Below are positions 7,851 through 16,557 of a DNA stretch of 64,000 nt, piece after piece. Every line of letters starts with the position of its first letter. Positions within the stretch are counted from its first letter, which is position 1. Source of the DNA: Brevundimonas sp. UBA5713 (GTDB lineage Bacteria > Pseudomonadota > Alphaproteobacteria > Caulobacterales > Caulobacteraceae); NCBI RefSeq assembly GCF_002419815.1, contig NZ_DIGV01000051.1, forward strand, positions 17,361 through 81,360. Direction: 5' to 3'. The translations under genes and the position numbers were made by a program. Under the pieces are notes generated by a model, which had not been told where the DNA came from, ran no database searches, and saw only the letters and a program-made list of their open reading frames with translations.

Positions 7851-7872
7851 CACTTAAGACCAACTAACTAAA

Positions 7873-7900
7873 AAAGGCCGCTCCATCCGGAGCGGCCTTT
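7873..7900. terminator. Bidirectional terminator between cytochrome and RND genes
   Basis: AAAGGCCGCTCC (7873-7884) pairs perfectly with GGAGCGGCCTTT (7889-7900) around ATCC. A- and T-runs on the two sides serve both convergent units. Confidence 0.92.
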
Positions 7901-7904
7901 CTTG

Positions 7905-10900
7905 TTAGTGGGCACTCATATCGGGCTCTTTGCCCGACGCCTTTTCTTCGGCTTCCCACTTTTCGATCAGGCGGGCCGTGTATTCCGGCGACCGCGTGAA
8001 GCGGGCCAGAACGCCATAGATCACCGGCACGATGAACAAGGTCAGCAGGGTGGCAAACAACGCCCCGCAGAAGATCACCACACCGATGGTCTGGCGGCTG
8101 CCTGCACCGGCCCCCTGCCACAGCATCAGCGGCAGAGCGCCAAAGGCCGAGGCCAGCGAGGTCATGATGATCGGGCGCAGGCGCAGGGCCGACGACTCGA
8201 TAATAGCCTCGCGAATAGAGCGGCCTTGGTCGCGCAGCTGGTTGGCGAACTCGACGATCAGAATGCCGTTCTTGGCCGCCACACCCACCAGAATGATCAG
8301 ACCGATCTGGCTGTAGATGTTCAGGCTGGAGCCCGCCATCACCAGACCGAACAGACCACCTGCTGCGGCCAGCGGCACGGTCAGCATGATAACTGCCGGC
8401 GTGATCCAGCTTTCGAACTGCGCCGCCAGCACCAGGAACACCAGCGCCAGAGCCAGAATGAAGGCCCACATCACCGCGCCACCGGCCTCGGCCTGATCGC
8501 GGGCGGTACCACCCCAGCGCACATTGACCACGCCGTCGGGCTGTTTGGCAGCTTCATTCAGCAGGAACTCAACGCCATCGCCCACCGTCATCCCCGGCGT
8601 CAGGTCTGCCGAGAGGGTGATGGCGCGCTGGCGGTCCAGACGACGACGGTCAGGCGTGTCGCCCGAAGTCTTGGTCGTGACAACCGCCGACAGCGGAACC
8701 AGTTGGCCGGAACCTGTCGAAACATAGAGACCTTCGAGGTCCGCCACATTGCGACGGTTATCGCGGCTGGTTTGCAGGATCACATCATATTCCTGCCCAC
8801 CCTTGATATAGGTGGTGGCACGACGCGAGCCGAACATGGTTTCCAGCGTACGGCCGACCTGCTGGGACGAAACGCCCAGAGCGGCCGCCTTTTGCGGGTC
8901 CACGTCCACCAGCAGACGCGGAGCGTTCGGCTCATAATTCAGGCGCGGACGGCTGAAGCCCGGATTGGCATGGGCTGCCGCTAGAACCGGCTGAAGCCAG
9001 TTGTAGATCTGGGCGTAGTCAGGGCCGGTCACGATCATCTCGACCGAGTTACCGCCACCACCGCCACCGCCGCGCTGGAAGGCACCGGGCGTCGAGGCAT
9101 TGACCTGAGCGCCCGTCTGCGTGCGCAGGCGACCGTTCAGTTCCTGGGCGATCTCGGCCGCAGAGCGGTCACGGTCTCCCCAATCCGCCAGATTAAGGAT
9201 GATGTTGCCCGAGTTGAACGAACCACCGCCAAAGCCAGGCGACGTCAGCAGATAGTTATCAACCTCCCCGTCCTTGCGGTATTCTTCAAAGATCGGCTCC
9301 ATGCCCAGCATGATTTCGCGGATGTAGTCGAAGCCTGCACCTTCGGGACCGGCCACGCGAACCATGACGCGGCCACGGTCTTCATCTGGCACCAGTTCGC
9401 TCGGCAACGACAGCGCCATGCCCACAGCCCCTGCCCCGACCAGCACCACCGCGCCGATCACGCCGCCCACCGCAATGCGACGGCCCATCAGCATGGTCAG
9501 AGAGTTGACGTAGGAGTTCTTCAGCTTGTCCATCGCATAGTCGACCTTGCGCCCCAACCAGCCGGTCGAGGTGGTCGGACGCAGGATCTTGGATGCCATC
9601 ATCGGCGACAGGCTGAGTGCCAGGAAGGCCGAGAAGAAGACAGCGGCGGCAATCGCGGCAGCCAGTTCCACGAACAGGCGGCCCACATAACCCGGCAGGA
9701 ACATCAGCGGCGCGAACACCGACAATAGGACAATGGTGGTCGCCACAACGGCGAAGAACACCTGACGGGCCCCCCGCTCGGCAGCCACCAGCGGCGGCTC
9801 GCCCTGATCCAGACGGCGCTGGATGTTCTCGACCACCACAATGGCGTCATCCACCACCAGACCGATCGCCAGCACGAGAGCCAGCAAGGTCAGAAGGTTC
9901 AGCGAGAAGCCCAGCGGGGCCAGAACGATAAAGGTCGCTAGCAGACAGATCGGGGCCACGACCGACGGCACAATGGCCGCGCGCAAACTGCCCAGAAAGA
10001 TGAAGTTGACGATGGCCACCAGCGCCATGGAGATGCCGATGGTGATCCACACTTCGTCGATGGCGTGCGAGGTAAAGACCGAGTTGTCGTTACCCACTTC
10101 CAGCGTCGTGCCCGGCGGCAGGGAGTCCTTGACCTCTTCCATCAGCTTGCGGGCGCCCGCGCTGATTTCAAGGTCGTTCGACTGGGCCTGACGGGTGATG
10201 GCCAGACCGATCTGGTCGATGCTGTTGCCGCGGAACAGGCGACGGTGTTCGACCGCAGCCTCTTCGATGCGGGCAATGTCGCCCAGACGCGTCACATAGG
10301 TGGCCTGACCGGTCAGGTTGGTACCGACCGTCGAGGCCGAGCCGCGCGTACCGATGGGCAGGTTGGCAAAGTCTTCCGGCGTCGCATAGTTGCGCGCCAC
10401 ACGGACCGTATAGTCTTTCTGCGCCGCTTCCAGCGAACCGGCAGGCAGTTCGATATTCTGGGCTTGCAGCGAGCTTTCCACGTCCTGAACGGTCAGGCCG
10501 CGCGCCGCCAGCGCCTGCGGATCCAGCCAGATACGCATGGCATAGGTCTGGTCACCGAAGATGTTGACCTGCGCCACGCCCGGCACAGTGGCGAAACGGT
10601 CCACCAGATAGCGGTCGGCATAGTCCGTCAGCTCCAGACGGTTCATCGTCGTGGAGCGCAGGAACATGATCATGATCGGCGAGGAGTCCGAGTCCGCCTT
10701 GGACACGGTCGGCGGATCGGCCTGATCCGGCAGACGGCCCATGACACGGGACACGCGGTCGCGCACGTCGTTGGCAGCGTCATCGATGTTGCGGTCCAGC
10801 GAGAACTCGATGTTCACATTGGAGCGGCCATCGCGGCTGGACGAGGTGATGCGCTGAACGCCCTGAATGCCCGCGATCTGTTGCTCGATCGGCTCGGTGA

Positions 10901-11087
10901 TCCGGCTCTCGATCACCTCGGCCGAGGCACCGGCATAGCTGGTGCTGACCGAAACGACGGGCGGGTCCACGTCCGGCAGTTCACGGACCGGCAGCATGAA
11001 AAACGCTGCCAGACCGATGACGCACAATACAATGGCCGCGACCGCCGCAAATACGGGGCGGCGGACCGATACGTCAGACAGCATCAT
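7905..11087 (-). CDS. RND efflux pump, inner-membrane transporter (HAE1/AcrB-like)
   Basis: A 1060-residue RND transporter. It has the 12-helix, two-large-periplasmic-loop layout, with TM1 at residues 11-31 (start PVFAAVAAIVLCVIG), the proton-relay pair D413-D414 in GLVVDDAIVVVENIQ, and the motif ELPDVDPPVVSVSTSYAGAS after TM1. RND pumps export drugs, bile acids, solvents or metals by proton antiport together with a fusion protein and an outer-membrane channel. The HAE1 look and lack of the CusA-type Met triad favour hydrophobic and amphiphilic compounds over metals. The start overlaps the stop of the fusion-protein gene by 1 nt (TAATG). No TolC-type channel is nearby. Confidence 0.95.
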   Translation of the reverse strand: MMLSDVSVRRPVFAAVAAIVLCVIGLAAFFMLPVRELPDVDPPVVSVSTSYAGASAEVIESRITEPIEQQIAGIQGVQRITSSSRDGRSNVNIEFSLDRNIDDAANDVRDRVSRVMGRLPDQADPPTVSKADSDSSPIMIMFLRSTTMNRLELTDYADRYLVDRFATVPGVAQVNIFGDQTYAMRIWLDPQALAARGLTVQDVESSLQAQNIELPAGSLEAAQKDYTVRVARNYATPEDFANLPIGTRGSASTVGTNLTGQATYVTRLGDIARIEEAAVEHRRLFRGNSIDQIGLAITRQAQSNDLEISAGARKLMEEVKDSLPPGTTLEVGNDNSVFTSHAIDEVWITIGISMALVAIVNFIFLGSLRAAIVPSVVAPICLLATFIVLAPLGFSLNLLTLLALVLAIGLVVDDAIVVVENIQRRLDQGEPPLVAAERGARQVFFAVVATTIVLLSVFAPLMFLPGYVGRLFVELAAAIAAAVFFSAFLALSLSPMMASKILRPTTSTGWLGRKVDYAMDKLKNSYVNSLTMLMGRRIAVGGVIGAVVLVGAGAVGMALSLPSELVPDEDRGRVMVRVAGPEGAGFDYIREIMLGMEPIFEEYRKDGEVDNYLLTSPGFGGGSFNSGNIILNLADWGDRDRSAAEIAQELNGRLRTQTGAQVNASTPGAFQRGGGGGGGNSVEMIVTGPDYAQIYNWLQPVLAAAHANPGFSRPRLNYEPNAPRLLVDVDPQKAAALGVSSQQVGRTLETMFGSRRATTYIKGGQEYDVILQTSRDNRRNVADLEGLYVSTGSGQLVPLSAVVTTKTSGDTPDRRRLDRQRAITLSADLTPGMTVGDGVEFLLNEAAKQPDGVVNVRWGGTARDQAEAGGAVMWAFILALALVFLVLAAQFESWITPAVIMLTVPLAAAGGLFGLVMAGSSLNIYSQIGLIILVGVAAKNGILIVEFANQLRDQGRSIREAIIESSALRLRPIIMTSLASAFGALPLMLWQGAGAGSRQTIGVVIFCGALFATLLTLFIVPVIYGVLARFTRSPEYTARLIEKWEAEEKASGKEPDMSAH

Positions 11088-12247
11088 TAGCGGTTAGCCT
11101 TGGTAGCAGCACCTTGGGCGGGCGTGCCTTTGGCGGGTGCGCCGCGACCTTGCGGGGCCCCCTCGCCCTCGACACGGATCGGAGCGCCCGGCTGGATGCG
11201 GTTCAGACCCGATGCCACGATGCGGTCATTGGCCGACAGGCCCGAGACGATCTCGACAAAACCGCCTTCGACCGTACCGGTCTCGACTTCGACGCGCTGG
11301 GCAATCGTCCCCTCTTCGGTTCCCGCGATGCGATATACGAACGCGCCGGCACCTTCATATTGAACCGCCGCTTCCGGCACGGTCATGGCCTGACGTTGGC
11401 CCTGCTGGACGGCCACGCGCATCATCATGCCCGGACGAATACGGCCACCCGGGTTCGGGAACTCGGCGCGGGCGGTAATGGCACGCGTCTGCTCGTTCAC
11501 TCGTACATCCATCAGAGCGATACGGCCCTCGAAACGTTCGCCGGGGAAAGCATCGGCGGTGGCCACCAGCGGCGTGCCTGCACGCAGGGTCGCCAGGAAC
11601 CGCTCCGGCACCGAGAAGTCCACGCGGACCGTCGACAGATCATCCAGAGTGGTAATCACGGTCCCGGGGCTGATCAACGTACCCGGCGTGACGGTCGTCA
11701 GACCCAGAACGCCCGAGAACGGCGCGCGCAGCACGCGGTCACCCCGGCGCGATTCCGCAGCACGAAGCGCAGCGCGGGCATTTTGCAGCGAGGTTTCGGC
11801 ATTTTCGGCCATGACGCGCGGCGCAACGCCACGATCAGCCAGCAGCTTATAGCGATCATATTCGCGCTGGGCCTGCGTCAGCTGGGCCTGCGCCTGAATG
11901 ATGGCAGCGTCTTCCTCGCCTGCTTGCAGCTCGACCAGCGGCTGGCCTGCGCGCACGGTTTGACCGTCGCTGAAGAAGATACGCGTCACCAGTTCGGACG
12001 TCGAAGAGGTAATGTTCACCGAACGTGCGCTGCGAGCCACCCCCAGCACGCGCAGCTGGTCGCTGAACGGACGCGAAGCCACCGTTGTGGCTTCCACCAG
12101 CTGGCCGCCCCCGCGACCACCGGGGCCGCCCGGCCCGCCTGGACCTTCCGGCCCATCACCCGACAGCACGATCTTCAGCAAGACGGCAAGCACCATCAGA
12201 GCCACGACCGCAACAGCGACGATTATGAAGAAATGGCGTTTGAACAC
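11087..12247 (-). CDS. RND efflux membrane fusion protein (HlyD/AcrA-like)
   Basis: This 386-residue adaptor has an N-terminal membrane anchor (residues 5-28). A Gly/Pro collagen-like linker follows (32-48, repeats of GPGGPGG), then a lipoyl half-domain, an alpha-hairpin (about 110-165, Ala/Gln/Glu-rich), the second lipoyl half with RAPFSGVLG, and beta-barrel domains. It would bridge the RND pump and an outer-membrane channel in the periplasm. The C-terminal tail is Pro/Ala/Lys-rich. It is translationally coupled to the pump gene. Two palindromes lie upstream at 12274-12318 and may be the control region. Confidence 0.93.
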   Translation of the reverse strand: MFKRHFFIIVAVAVVALMVLAVLLKIVLSGDGPEGPGGPGGPGGRGGGQLVEATTVASRPFSDQLRVLGVARSARSVNITSSTSELVTRIFFSDGQTVRAGQPLVELQAGEEDAAIIQAQAQLTQAQREYDRYKLLADRGVAPRVMAENAETSLQNARAALRAAESRRGDRVLRAPFSGVLGLTTVTPGTLISPGTVITTLDDLSTVRVDFSVPERFLATLRAGTPLVATADAFPGERFEGRIALMDVRVNEQTRAITARAEFPNPGGRIRPGMMMRVAVQQGQRQAMTVPEAAVQYEGAGAFVYRIAGTEEGTIAQRVEVETGTVEGGFVEIVSGLSANDRIVASGLNRIQPGAPIRVEGEGAPQGRGAPAKGTPAQGAATKANR

Positions 12248-12273
12248 GCTACCGACTCTCCCCGACTAGACCG

Positions 12274-12318
12274 TATCCGATTAGCGGATAGGCCCACCGA
12301 CGCAAATGAAAGTCATTT
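12274..12318 (-). promoter_or_regulatory. Two perfect palindromes upstream of the RND operon
   Basis: TATCCG-ATTAG-CGGATA (12274-12290) and AAATGA-AAG-TCATTT (12304-12318) lie 27-71 nt before the fusion-protein start. Neither has a T-run, so operator sites are more likely than terminators. No adjacent regulator gene is present to pair with them. Confidence 0.5.
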
Positions 12319-12346
12319 AACGCGGGTCTGTCGGGTATTCCGTCGC

Positions 12347-13132
12347 TTAAAAACGTCTCCACAAAGCCACAACGAGTCCGTCGCCCTCGACAATCCGGCG
12401 GCCTTGGGTAGTTGTGCGCCACCCGGCCTGCGCGCTCCACGGCCCCATATGGCGGATGACGCCAGCTTCCAACTTGGTCCATTCAGGACCAACGCTGCCC
12501 CCCGCATCGTCCACCTTGCCCACATAGGCCTGTCCCAGCAGGGTCCAACGCGGGTTGATGTCCATACCGACAGCCATTTCCAACCGCGTCTCGCTGGCCA
12601 AGCCATCGCGCCAACGCCGCGCGATCTGGGTTTCGACATAGGTGTGGAAGCGTCGATCAAAGCCATGCCCCGCCAAAAGGCGCAGCTCGCCTTCGTGGTC
12701 TCCCTGTCCCGGCTCGGCCCACGACGCATTGCGGCCTTCCCCGTCATGGCCATAGGTAGCCTGTAGCGCCACGGCGGATCGCCCGCGTTTCAAAACCTGA
12801 ATACGCGCTCCGGCCTCCAGAACACCGCGCCCCTGAAAATCGTGGTACTGATCCTGACTGTCCTGCCAGTCGGCTTTCAGCATCAGGGTCACGCGGTCGT
12901 TCAGACCGTATTCGGCCCAGACCGACAGAATGTCTTCCTCGTGCCGCCGCTCCAGCCGCTCGCTGACGCCGGACGCGTTGAAGCCACGGTCCGCCGTCAC
13001 CGGCTCATATTTGAAGATGACCAGCCCATCGCCCTTGGGCAGATTCCAGGCCCCCGCGCAGGCGACGGTCGGCAGTGCCGCCAATCCCCCCGCGATGATG
13101 ATCAAGCCCTGCAGCGCCCCCCAGCTCCGCAT
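12347..13132 (-). CDS. Predicted outer-membrane/secreted protein of unknown function (261 aa)
   Basis: A Sec signal peptide covers residues 1-26 (hydrophobic IIIAGGLAAL, cleavage near ACA-GA). The mature part alternates charged and hydrophobic residues with many Trp/Tyr/Phe and ends in WRRF, as in outer-membrane beta-barrels whose last residue is Phe. I do not recognise the family. The ATG overlaps the stop of the aldolase-like gene by 1 nt, so the two are co-translated. The RND genes follow 100 nt downstream on the same strand, but the palindromes between them suggest a separate promoter. Confidence 0.75.
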   Translation of the reverse strand: MRSWGALQGLIIIAGGLAALPTVACAGAWNLPKGDGLVIFKYEPVTADRGFNASGVSERLERRHEEDILSVWAEYGLNDRVTLMLKADWQDSQDQYHDFQGRGVLEAGARIQVLKRGRSAVALQATYGHDGEGRNASWAEPGQGDHEGELRLLAGHGFDRRFHTYVETQIARRWRDGLASETRLEMAVGMDINPRWTLLGQAYVGKVDDAGGSVGPEWTKLEAGVIRHMGPWSAQAGWRTTTQGRRIVEGDGLVVALWRRF

Positions 13133-13896
13133 CAGGCATCATATCCCGGCAATCGTCGATCCAGTTGGCGCAGCGCGCCGGGCCAGGCCAGAGCGGCGAT
13201 CATGCCCACGCCCTGCCCCTGCTGTCTGGTCTCGGCCTGCGCCGCATCGGGCGCGTGCAGCACATTCTCCACGCCTGCGGACAGGGCGGCGATCTGCTGG
13301 GCACAGGCGCGTTCAAGGAAGAACATCCTGACCCACGCCGCCGCCGCCGTCTCGCCCACGGTCAGTGTGCCGTGGTTGCGCAGCAGCATCATATTCTTGT
13401 CGCCCATGTCGGCGATCAGCCGCTCACGCTCGTCATGGTTCAGCGCCAAACCTTCATAGCCGTGGTAGGCCACATCATTCTGAAGCAGGCAGGCGTTCTG
13501 GCTAAGCGGCAAGAGGCCGTGCTTCTGGCCCGCCACGCCCACACCCGCCACCGTATGCAGGTGGATGACGAAATGCGCATCCTCGCGCGCGCTATGCACC
13601 GCCGAATGGATGGTAAAACCGGCCGGATTGATGAAGCTGTCGGTTTGCTGGACGATATTTCCATCGAGATCGATCTTCACCAGACTGGAAGCCGTGATCT
13701 CTTCGAAATATTGGCCATATGGATTGATCAGGAAGTGGGTCTCCGGCCCGGGCACGCGGGCCGAGATATGGGTGAAGATCATATCGTCCCAGCCATGCAT
13801 GGCCACCAGCCGGTAAAGCGCAGCCAGATCGACACGGGTTTGCCATTCCTGCTCCGAGACCTGCCCCTTGATGGAGACTGCCGATCCGTCGGCCAT
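13132..13896 (-). CDS. Class II aldolase/adducin domain protein
   Basis: This 254-residue protein has the class II aldolase fold. Metal-site histidines are H112 and H114 in VIHLHTVAG and H175 in LRNHGTL, and the fold also carries SARVPG and the FLINPYGQ segment. Members cleave phosphorylated sugars (fuculose, ribulose, rhamnulose phosphates) or act as decarboxylases; substrate cannot be read from sequence and there are no sugar genes nearby. I chose ATG 13896, which has GGGAG 8 nt before it. Upstream in-frame starts (13911, 14016) would add residues lacking family character. The downstream gene overlaps by 1 nt. Confidence 0.88.
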   Translation of the reverse strand: MADGSAVSIKGQVSEQEWQTRVDLAALYRLVAMHGWDDMIFTHISARVPGPETHFLINPYGQYFEEITASSLVKIDLDGNIVQQTDSFINPAGFTIHSAVHSAREDAHFVIHLHTVAGVGVAGQKHGLLPLSQNACLLQNDVAYHGYEGLALNHDERERLIADMGDKNMMLLRNHGTLTVGETAAAAWVRMFFLERACAQQIAALSAGVENVLHAPDAAQAETRQQGQGVGMIAALAWPGALRQLDRRLPGYDA

Positions 13897-14068
13897 GGTT
13901 TTCGCTCCCATTGTTTGCGCCGAACGAACGGCACATTTGTTTGGTGAACAGTGTTCCGTCGTCAATCTCTCGTCAACCCTGACGCTTCGGGCGTTAACGG
14001 CGCTTTCACAGCGCACGGCCTAGCTTGGACATCACTGGATTTCCGGAGCCGAATGCTTGTCTGTCAGA

Positions 14069-15148
14069 ATGACTGAAGCGGTAAACCCTATGATCGACCC
14101 GGCGGCCCTCGCCGAATTGAAGGCGGTCATTGCCGACGCCCGCCTGCGCCCTGTCGCCGAACAGACGCGGCTGGTTATGGGGGTGGCTGACCTGTACGCC
14201 GGCAAATCGTCAAACGACGAGACCCTGCCCGCCTTTGCCGACTTCTTTACCCGTCTGGTCATGGTGGCGGCATTCGAGGTCCGTCAGGGCCTGTCGCGCC
14301 GTCTGGGCTCCGCCGACTGGCTGCCACGCGAGCTGGTCCGCGCCTTGGCCCGAGATGACATCGAAATCGCCCGACCGGTCATTTCCGCAAGCCCGCTGCT
14401 ACAGGACGAGGACCTGATCGAACTGCTGGCCAAGGCCTCGACCGACCACCGTCTGCAAGTGGCCCTTCGCCCCGGACTGGGTCAGGCCGTGGCCGAAGTT
14501 ATTCTGCAAGGACAAGAGCCCCTGCTTCTGACAGCCTTGGCCACAAACATTCACGCCCAGCTGCCGGCCGACGGCATGAGCCGGTTGGTCGCGGCGTCGG
14601 AGAAAATATCAAGCCTGCGGGTGCCACTGGCGCGCCATCCCCGTCTGGATGCTTCCTTGGCTATGCGTCTTTATCAGTGGGTTGGCGACGTTATCCGCGA
14701 CCAGTTGTGCGCCCGCTATCCCACCCATGCCGATCGTCTGAAACAGGCTGTCGGCGATACGGTTGATGAACTGCACGAAAGCCATATCGCCAAGCGTATG
14801 GAGGCCGCAGGCCACCTGACGCCCCTGTATCTGATGCGTCTGCTGCGCGAGAAGCAACGCGGGCTGTTCATCCGGTGCTTGTCGCTAATGGCGGGCATTC
14901 AGGTGAACGAGATCGAGCACCTGCTGGCCAAGCCCTCGGCCCGCCCTTTCTATCTGGTCTGCCTTGCCGCAGGGGTAGAGCGCGAGGTCTTCCCGACCCT
15001 GCTGCAGGCCCTGCGCAACATTGACCCGAACGTGCCGCCGGATCTGTTGATGTCTGAGCTGCGGCTGGGCGATCGGGCCCGCTATCAGGCCAAGCTGGAA
15101 CTGCGGGCCTATATCGACAGCCTCGCCGCCGTAGCCAGACCCAACTGA
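14069..15148 (+). CDS. DUF2336 domain protein (359 aa)
   Basis: An all-alpha protein with the DUF2336 look: repeats of about 37 residues with R-x-x-L-A-R/D-D-I-x-I-A-R-P-V-I and LLQDEDLIELL near the centre, later HITPLYLMRLLREK-type helices. The same signature occurs in the protein at 16558-17718. DUF2336 is mainly alphaproteobacterial and its biochemical role is unsettled. No membrane segment or signal peptide. Start choice between TTG 14057 and ATG 14069 is uncertain; ATG is taken. NAD kinase and an Hpt gene follow on the same strand. Confidence 0.88.
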   Translation: MTEAVNPMIDPAALAELKAVIADARLRPVAEQTRLVMGVADLYAGKSSNDETLPAFADFFTRLVMVAAFEVRQGLSRRLGSADWLPRELVRALARDDIEIARPVISASPLLQDEDLIELLAKASTDHRLQVALRPGLGQAVAEVILQGQEPLLLTALATNIHAQLPADGMSRLVAASEKISSLRVPLARHPRLDASLAMRLYQWVGDVIRDQLCARYPTHADRLKQAVGDTVDELHESHIAKRMEAAGHLTPLYLMRLLREKQRGLFIRCLSLMAGIQVNEIEHLLAKPSARPFYLVCLAAGVEREVFPTLLQALRNIDPNVPPDLLMSELRLGDRARYQAKLELRAYIDSLAAVARPN

Positions 15149-15211
15149 TCAACCCGCATCATATGACGAAGTCGTTTGACAGGGGCGGCAAGCTCGGCTT
15201 GCCTAGCGGTC

Positions 15212-15991
15212 GTGACTCAGCCCGATAGCCATCCCAGACTCCACTTTGTCGCCAGCGACCGCCCCGAGGCGCTGGACGCCCGCGAGCGCCTTATTGACCG
15301 TTATGGCCAGCATAGACTGACCGAGGCAGACGTGATTGTGGCTCTGGGCGGTGACGGCTTCATGCTGGAAACGCTTCACGCCAATATGCAGGTCCGCAAA
15401 CCGGTCTTTGGCATGAACCGTGGCTCGGTCGGATTTTTGATGAACGATCATGAGGAATACCACCTCATCGAGCGCATCACCGAGGCCGATGCCACTGTGC
15501 TGCACCCTCTCCAGATGGATGCGTGGGTGGATACCGGACAGGTTCACAGCGGCCTGGCCATCAATGAGGTGTCTCTGCTGCGTCAAACCCGCCAGACGGC
15601 CAAGCTGCGCGTGACCATCAATGACAAGGTGCGTCTGCCAGAGCTGACGTGTGACGGTTGTCTGGTTTCCACGCCAGCAGGATCCACCGCCTATAATCTG
15701 TCGGCGCATGGCCCGATCATTCCGCTGGATGCGCCCAGTCTGGCCCTGACGCCGATCAGCGCCTTCCGTCCCCGCCGCTGGCGCGGGGCCCTGCTGTCGC
15801 ATACGGCCAAGGTCCGCTTTGACGTGTTGGAGGCTGAAAAGCGCCCCGTCAGCGCCACCGCCGACAACTTTGAAGTGCGCCGCGTGAACCGCGTGGACGT
15901 GTGCGAGCGCCGCGATATCAGCCTGACCCTGTTGTTCGATGCCGGCCGCACCTATGAAGAGCGGGTCATGGCCGAACAATTTGCCAGCTAA
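15212..15991 (+). CDS. nadK: NAD kinase
   Basis: The protein has the kinase motifs GGDG (46-49), GMNRGSVGFL, INEVSLLRQ, and the substrate loop STPAGSTAYNLSAHGP. It phosphorylates NAD+ to NADP+ in the cytosol and is essential in most bacteria. About 259 residues is normal for the short alphaproteobacterial form. GTG 15212 is chosen because family members begin near PRLHF; a TTG at 15176 in frame would add 12 residues translated from a palindrome-rich stretch (15183-15201). It follows a DUF2336 gene by 63 nt. Confidence 0.93.
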   Translation: MTQPDSHPRLHFVASDRPEALDARERLIDRYGQHRLTEADVIVALGGDGFMLETLHANMQVRKPVFGMNRGSVGFLMNDHEEYHLIERITEADATVLHPLQMDAWVDTGQVHSGLAINEVSLLRQTRQTAKLRVTINDKVRLPELTCDGCLVSTPAGSTAYNLSAHGPIIPLDAPSLALTPISAFRPRRWRGALLSHTAKVRFDVLEAEKRPVSATADNFEVRRVNRVDVCERRDISLTLLFDAGRTYEERVMAEQFAS

Positions 15992-16068
15992 TCTACGTTT
16001 TTTTAAGCAACACTGGCGTAGGTATTGGTTTACCCTGAGCTTTACAGGGTTGCAGTGGGGACCGCGTC

Positions 16069-16545
16069 ATGACCGAAACGCCTGAAATCATTCGTCGACC
16101 GAATGTTCTTCGCGCCAAGGTCGGCAACGGCTTCTCCGGCATCGACGCCGCTGCTGTCGCGCGGGCCGAAGAGGCACTGAAGGCCCTCTCAAGCCAGTTC
16201 GATCAATGGCTTAAGGACGAGATTACCAAGCTGGAAGCCGCGCAGGCGCTGATCCGCACCGAGGGCTTTAACGAAGCCACAGCCGAGGCCCTGTACTTCC
16301 GCGCGCACGATCTCAAGGGTCTGGGCACCACCTATGAATATCCGATTGTGACGCGACTGGCGGGCAGCCTGTGCCGCCTGCTGGACTCGGCCGAGCGTCG
16401 CCAATCCTCGCCGTGGCCGCTGGTCGATGCCCACATCGAGGCCATTCGTGCTGTGGTGCGTGACAAGATCCAGAGCGACGACCACCCCGTGGGCGGTCAG
16501 CTGTGCACCGAACTGGAATCCAAGGTCGCCCAGATTCAGGGCTAG
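16069..16545 (+). CDS. Hpt (histidine phosphotransfer) domain protein
   Basis: A 158-residue helical protein with the Hpt signature RAHDLKGLG, phospho-acceptor His80, followed by an LAGSLCRLL helix and a second long helix. Hpt proteins relay phosphate between a hybrid kinase receiver and a response regulator; no kinase or regulator gene lies in the window, so partners are elsewhere. GTGGGGACC precedes the ATG, and a small hairpin (ACCCTG at 16032 with CAGGGT at 16045) is in the leader. The convergent neighbour is a DUF2336 protein, 12 nt away. Confidence 0.9.
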   Translation: MTETPEIIRRPNVLRAKVGNGFSGIDAAAVARAEEALKALSSQFDQWLKDEITKLEAAQALIRTEGFNEATAEALYFRAHDLKGLGTTYEYPIVTRLAGSLCRLLDSAERRQSSPWPLVDAHIEAIRAVVRDKIQSDDHPVGGQLCTELESKVAQIQG

Positions 16546-16557
16546 GCCCGTAGGCGG

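Noticed and set aside
11114..12766. 550-codon plus-strand frame opposite the fusion-protein gene
   Set aside because: Antisense shadow; no ribosome site, low complexity His/Arg/Thr-rich product.
15183..15201. GGCAAGC-TCG-GCTTGCC palindrome upstream of nadK
   Set aside because: It overlaps the N-terminal part of the TTG-start alternative of nadK and has no repeat partner; similarity to the hairpin-repeat family at 4791 and 7767 is too weak.
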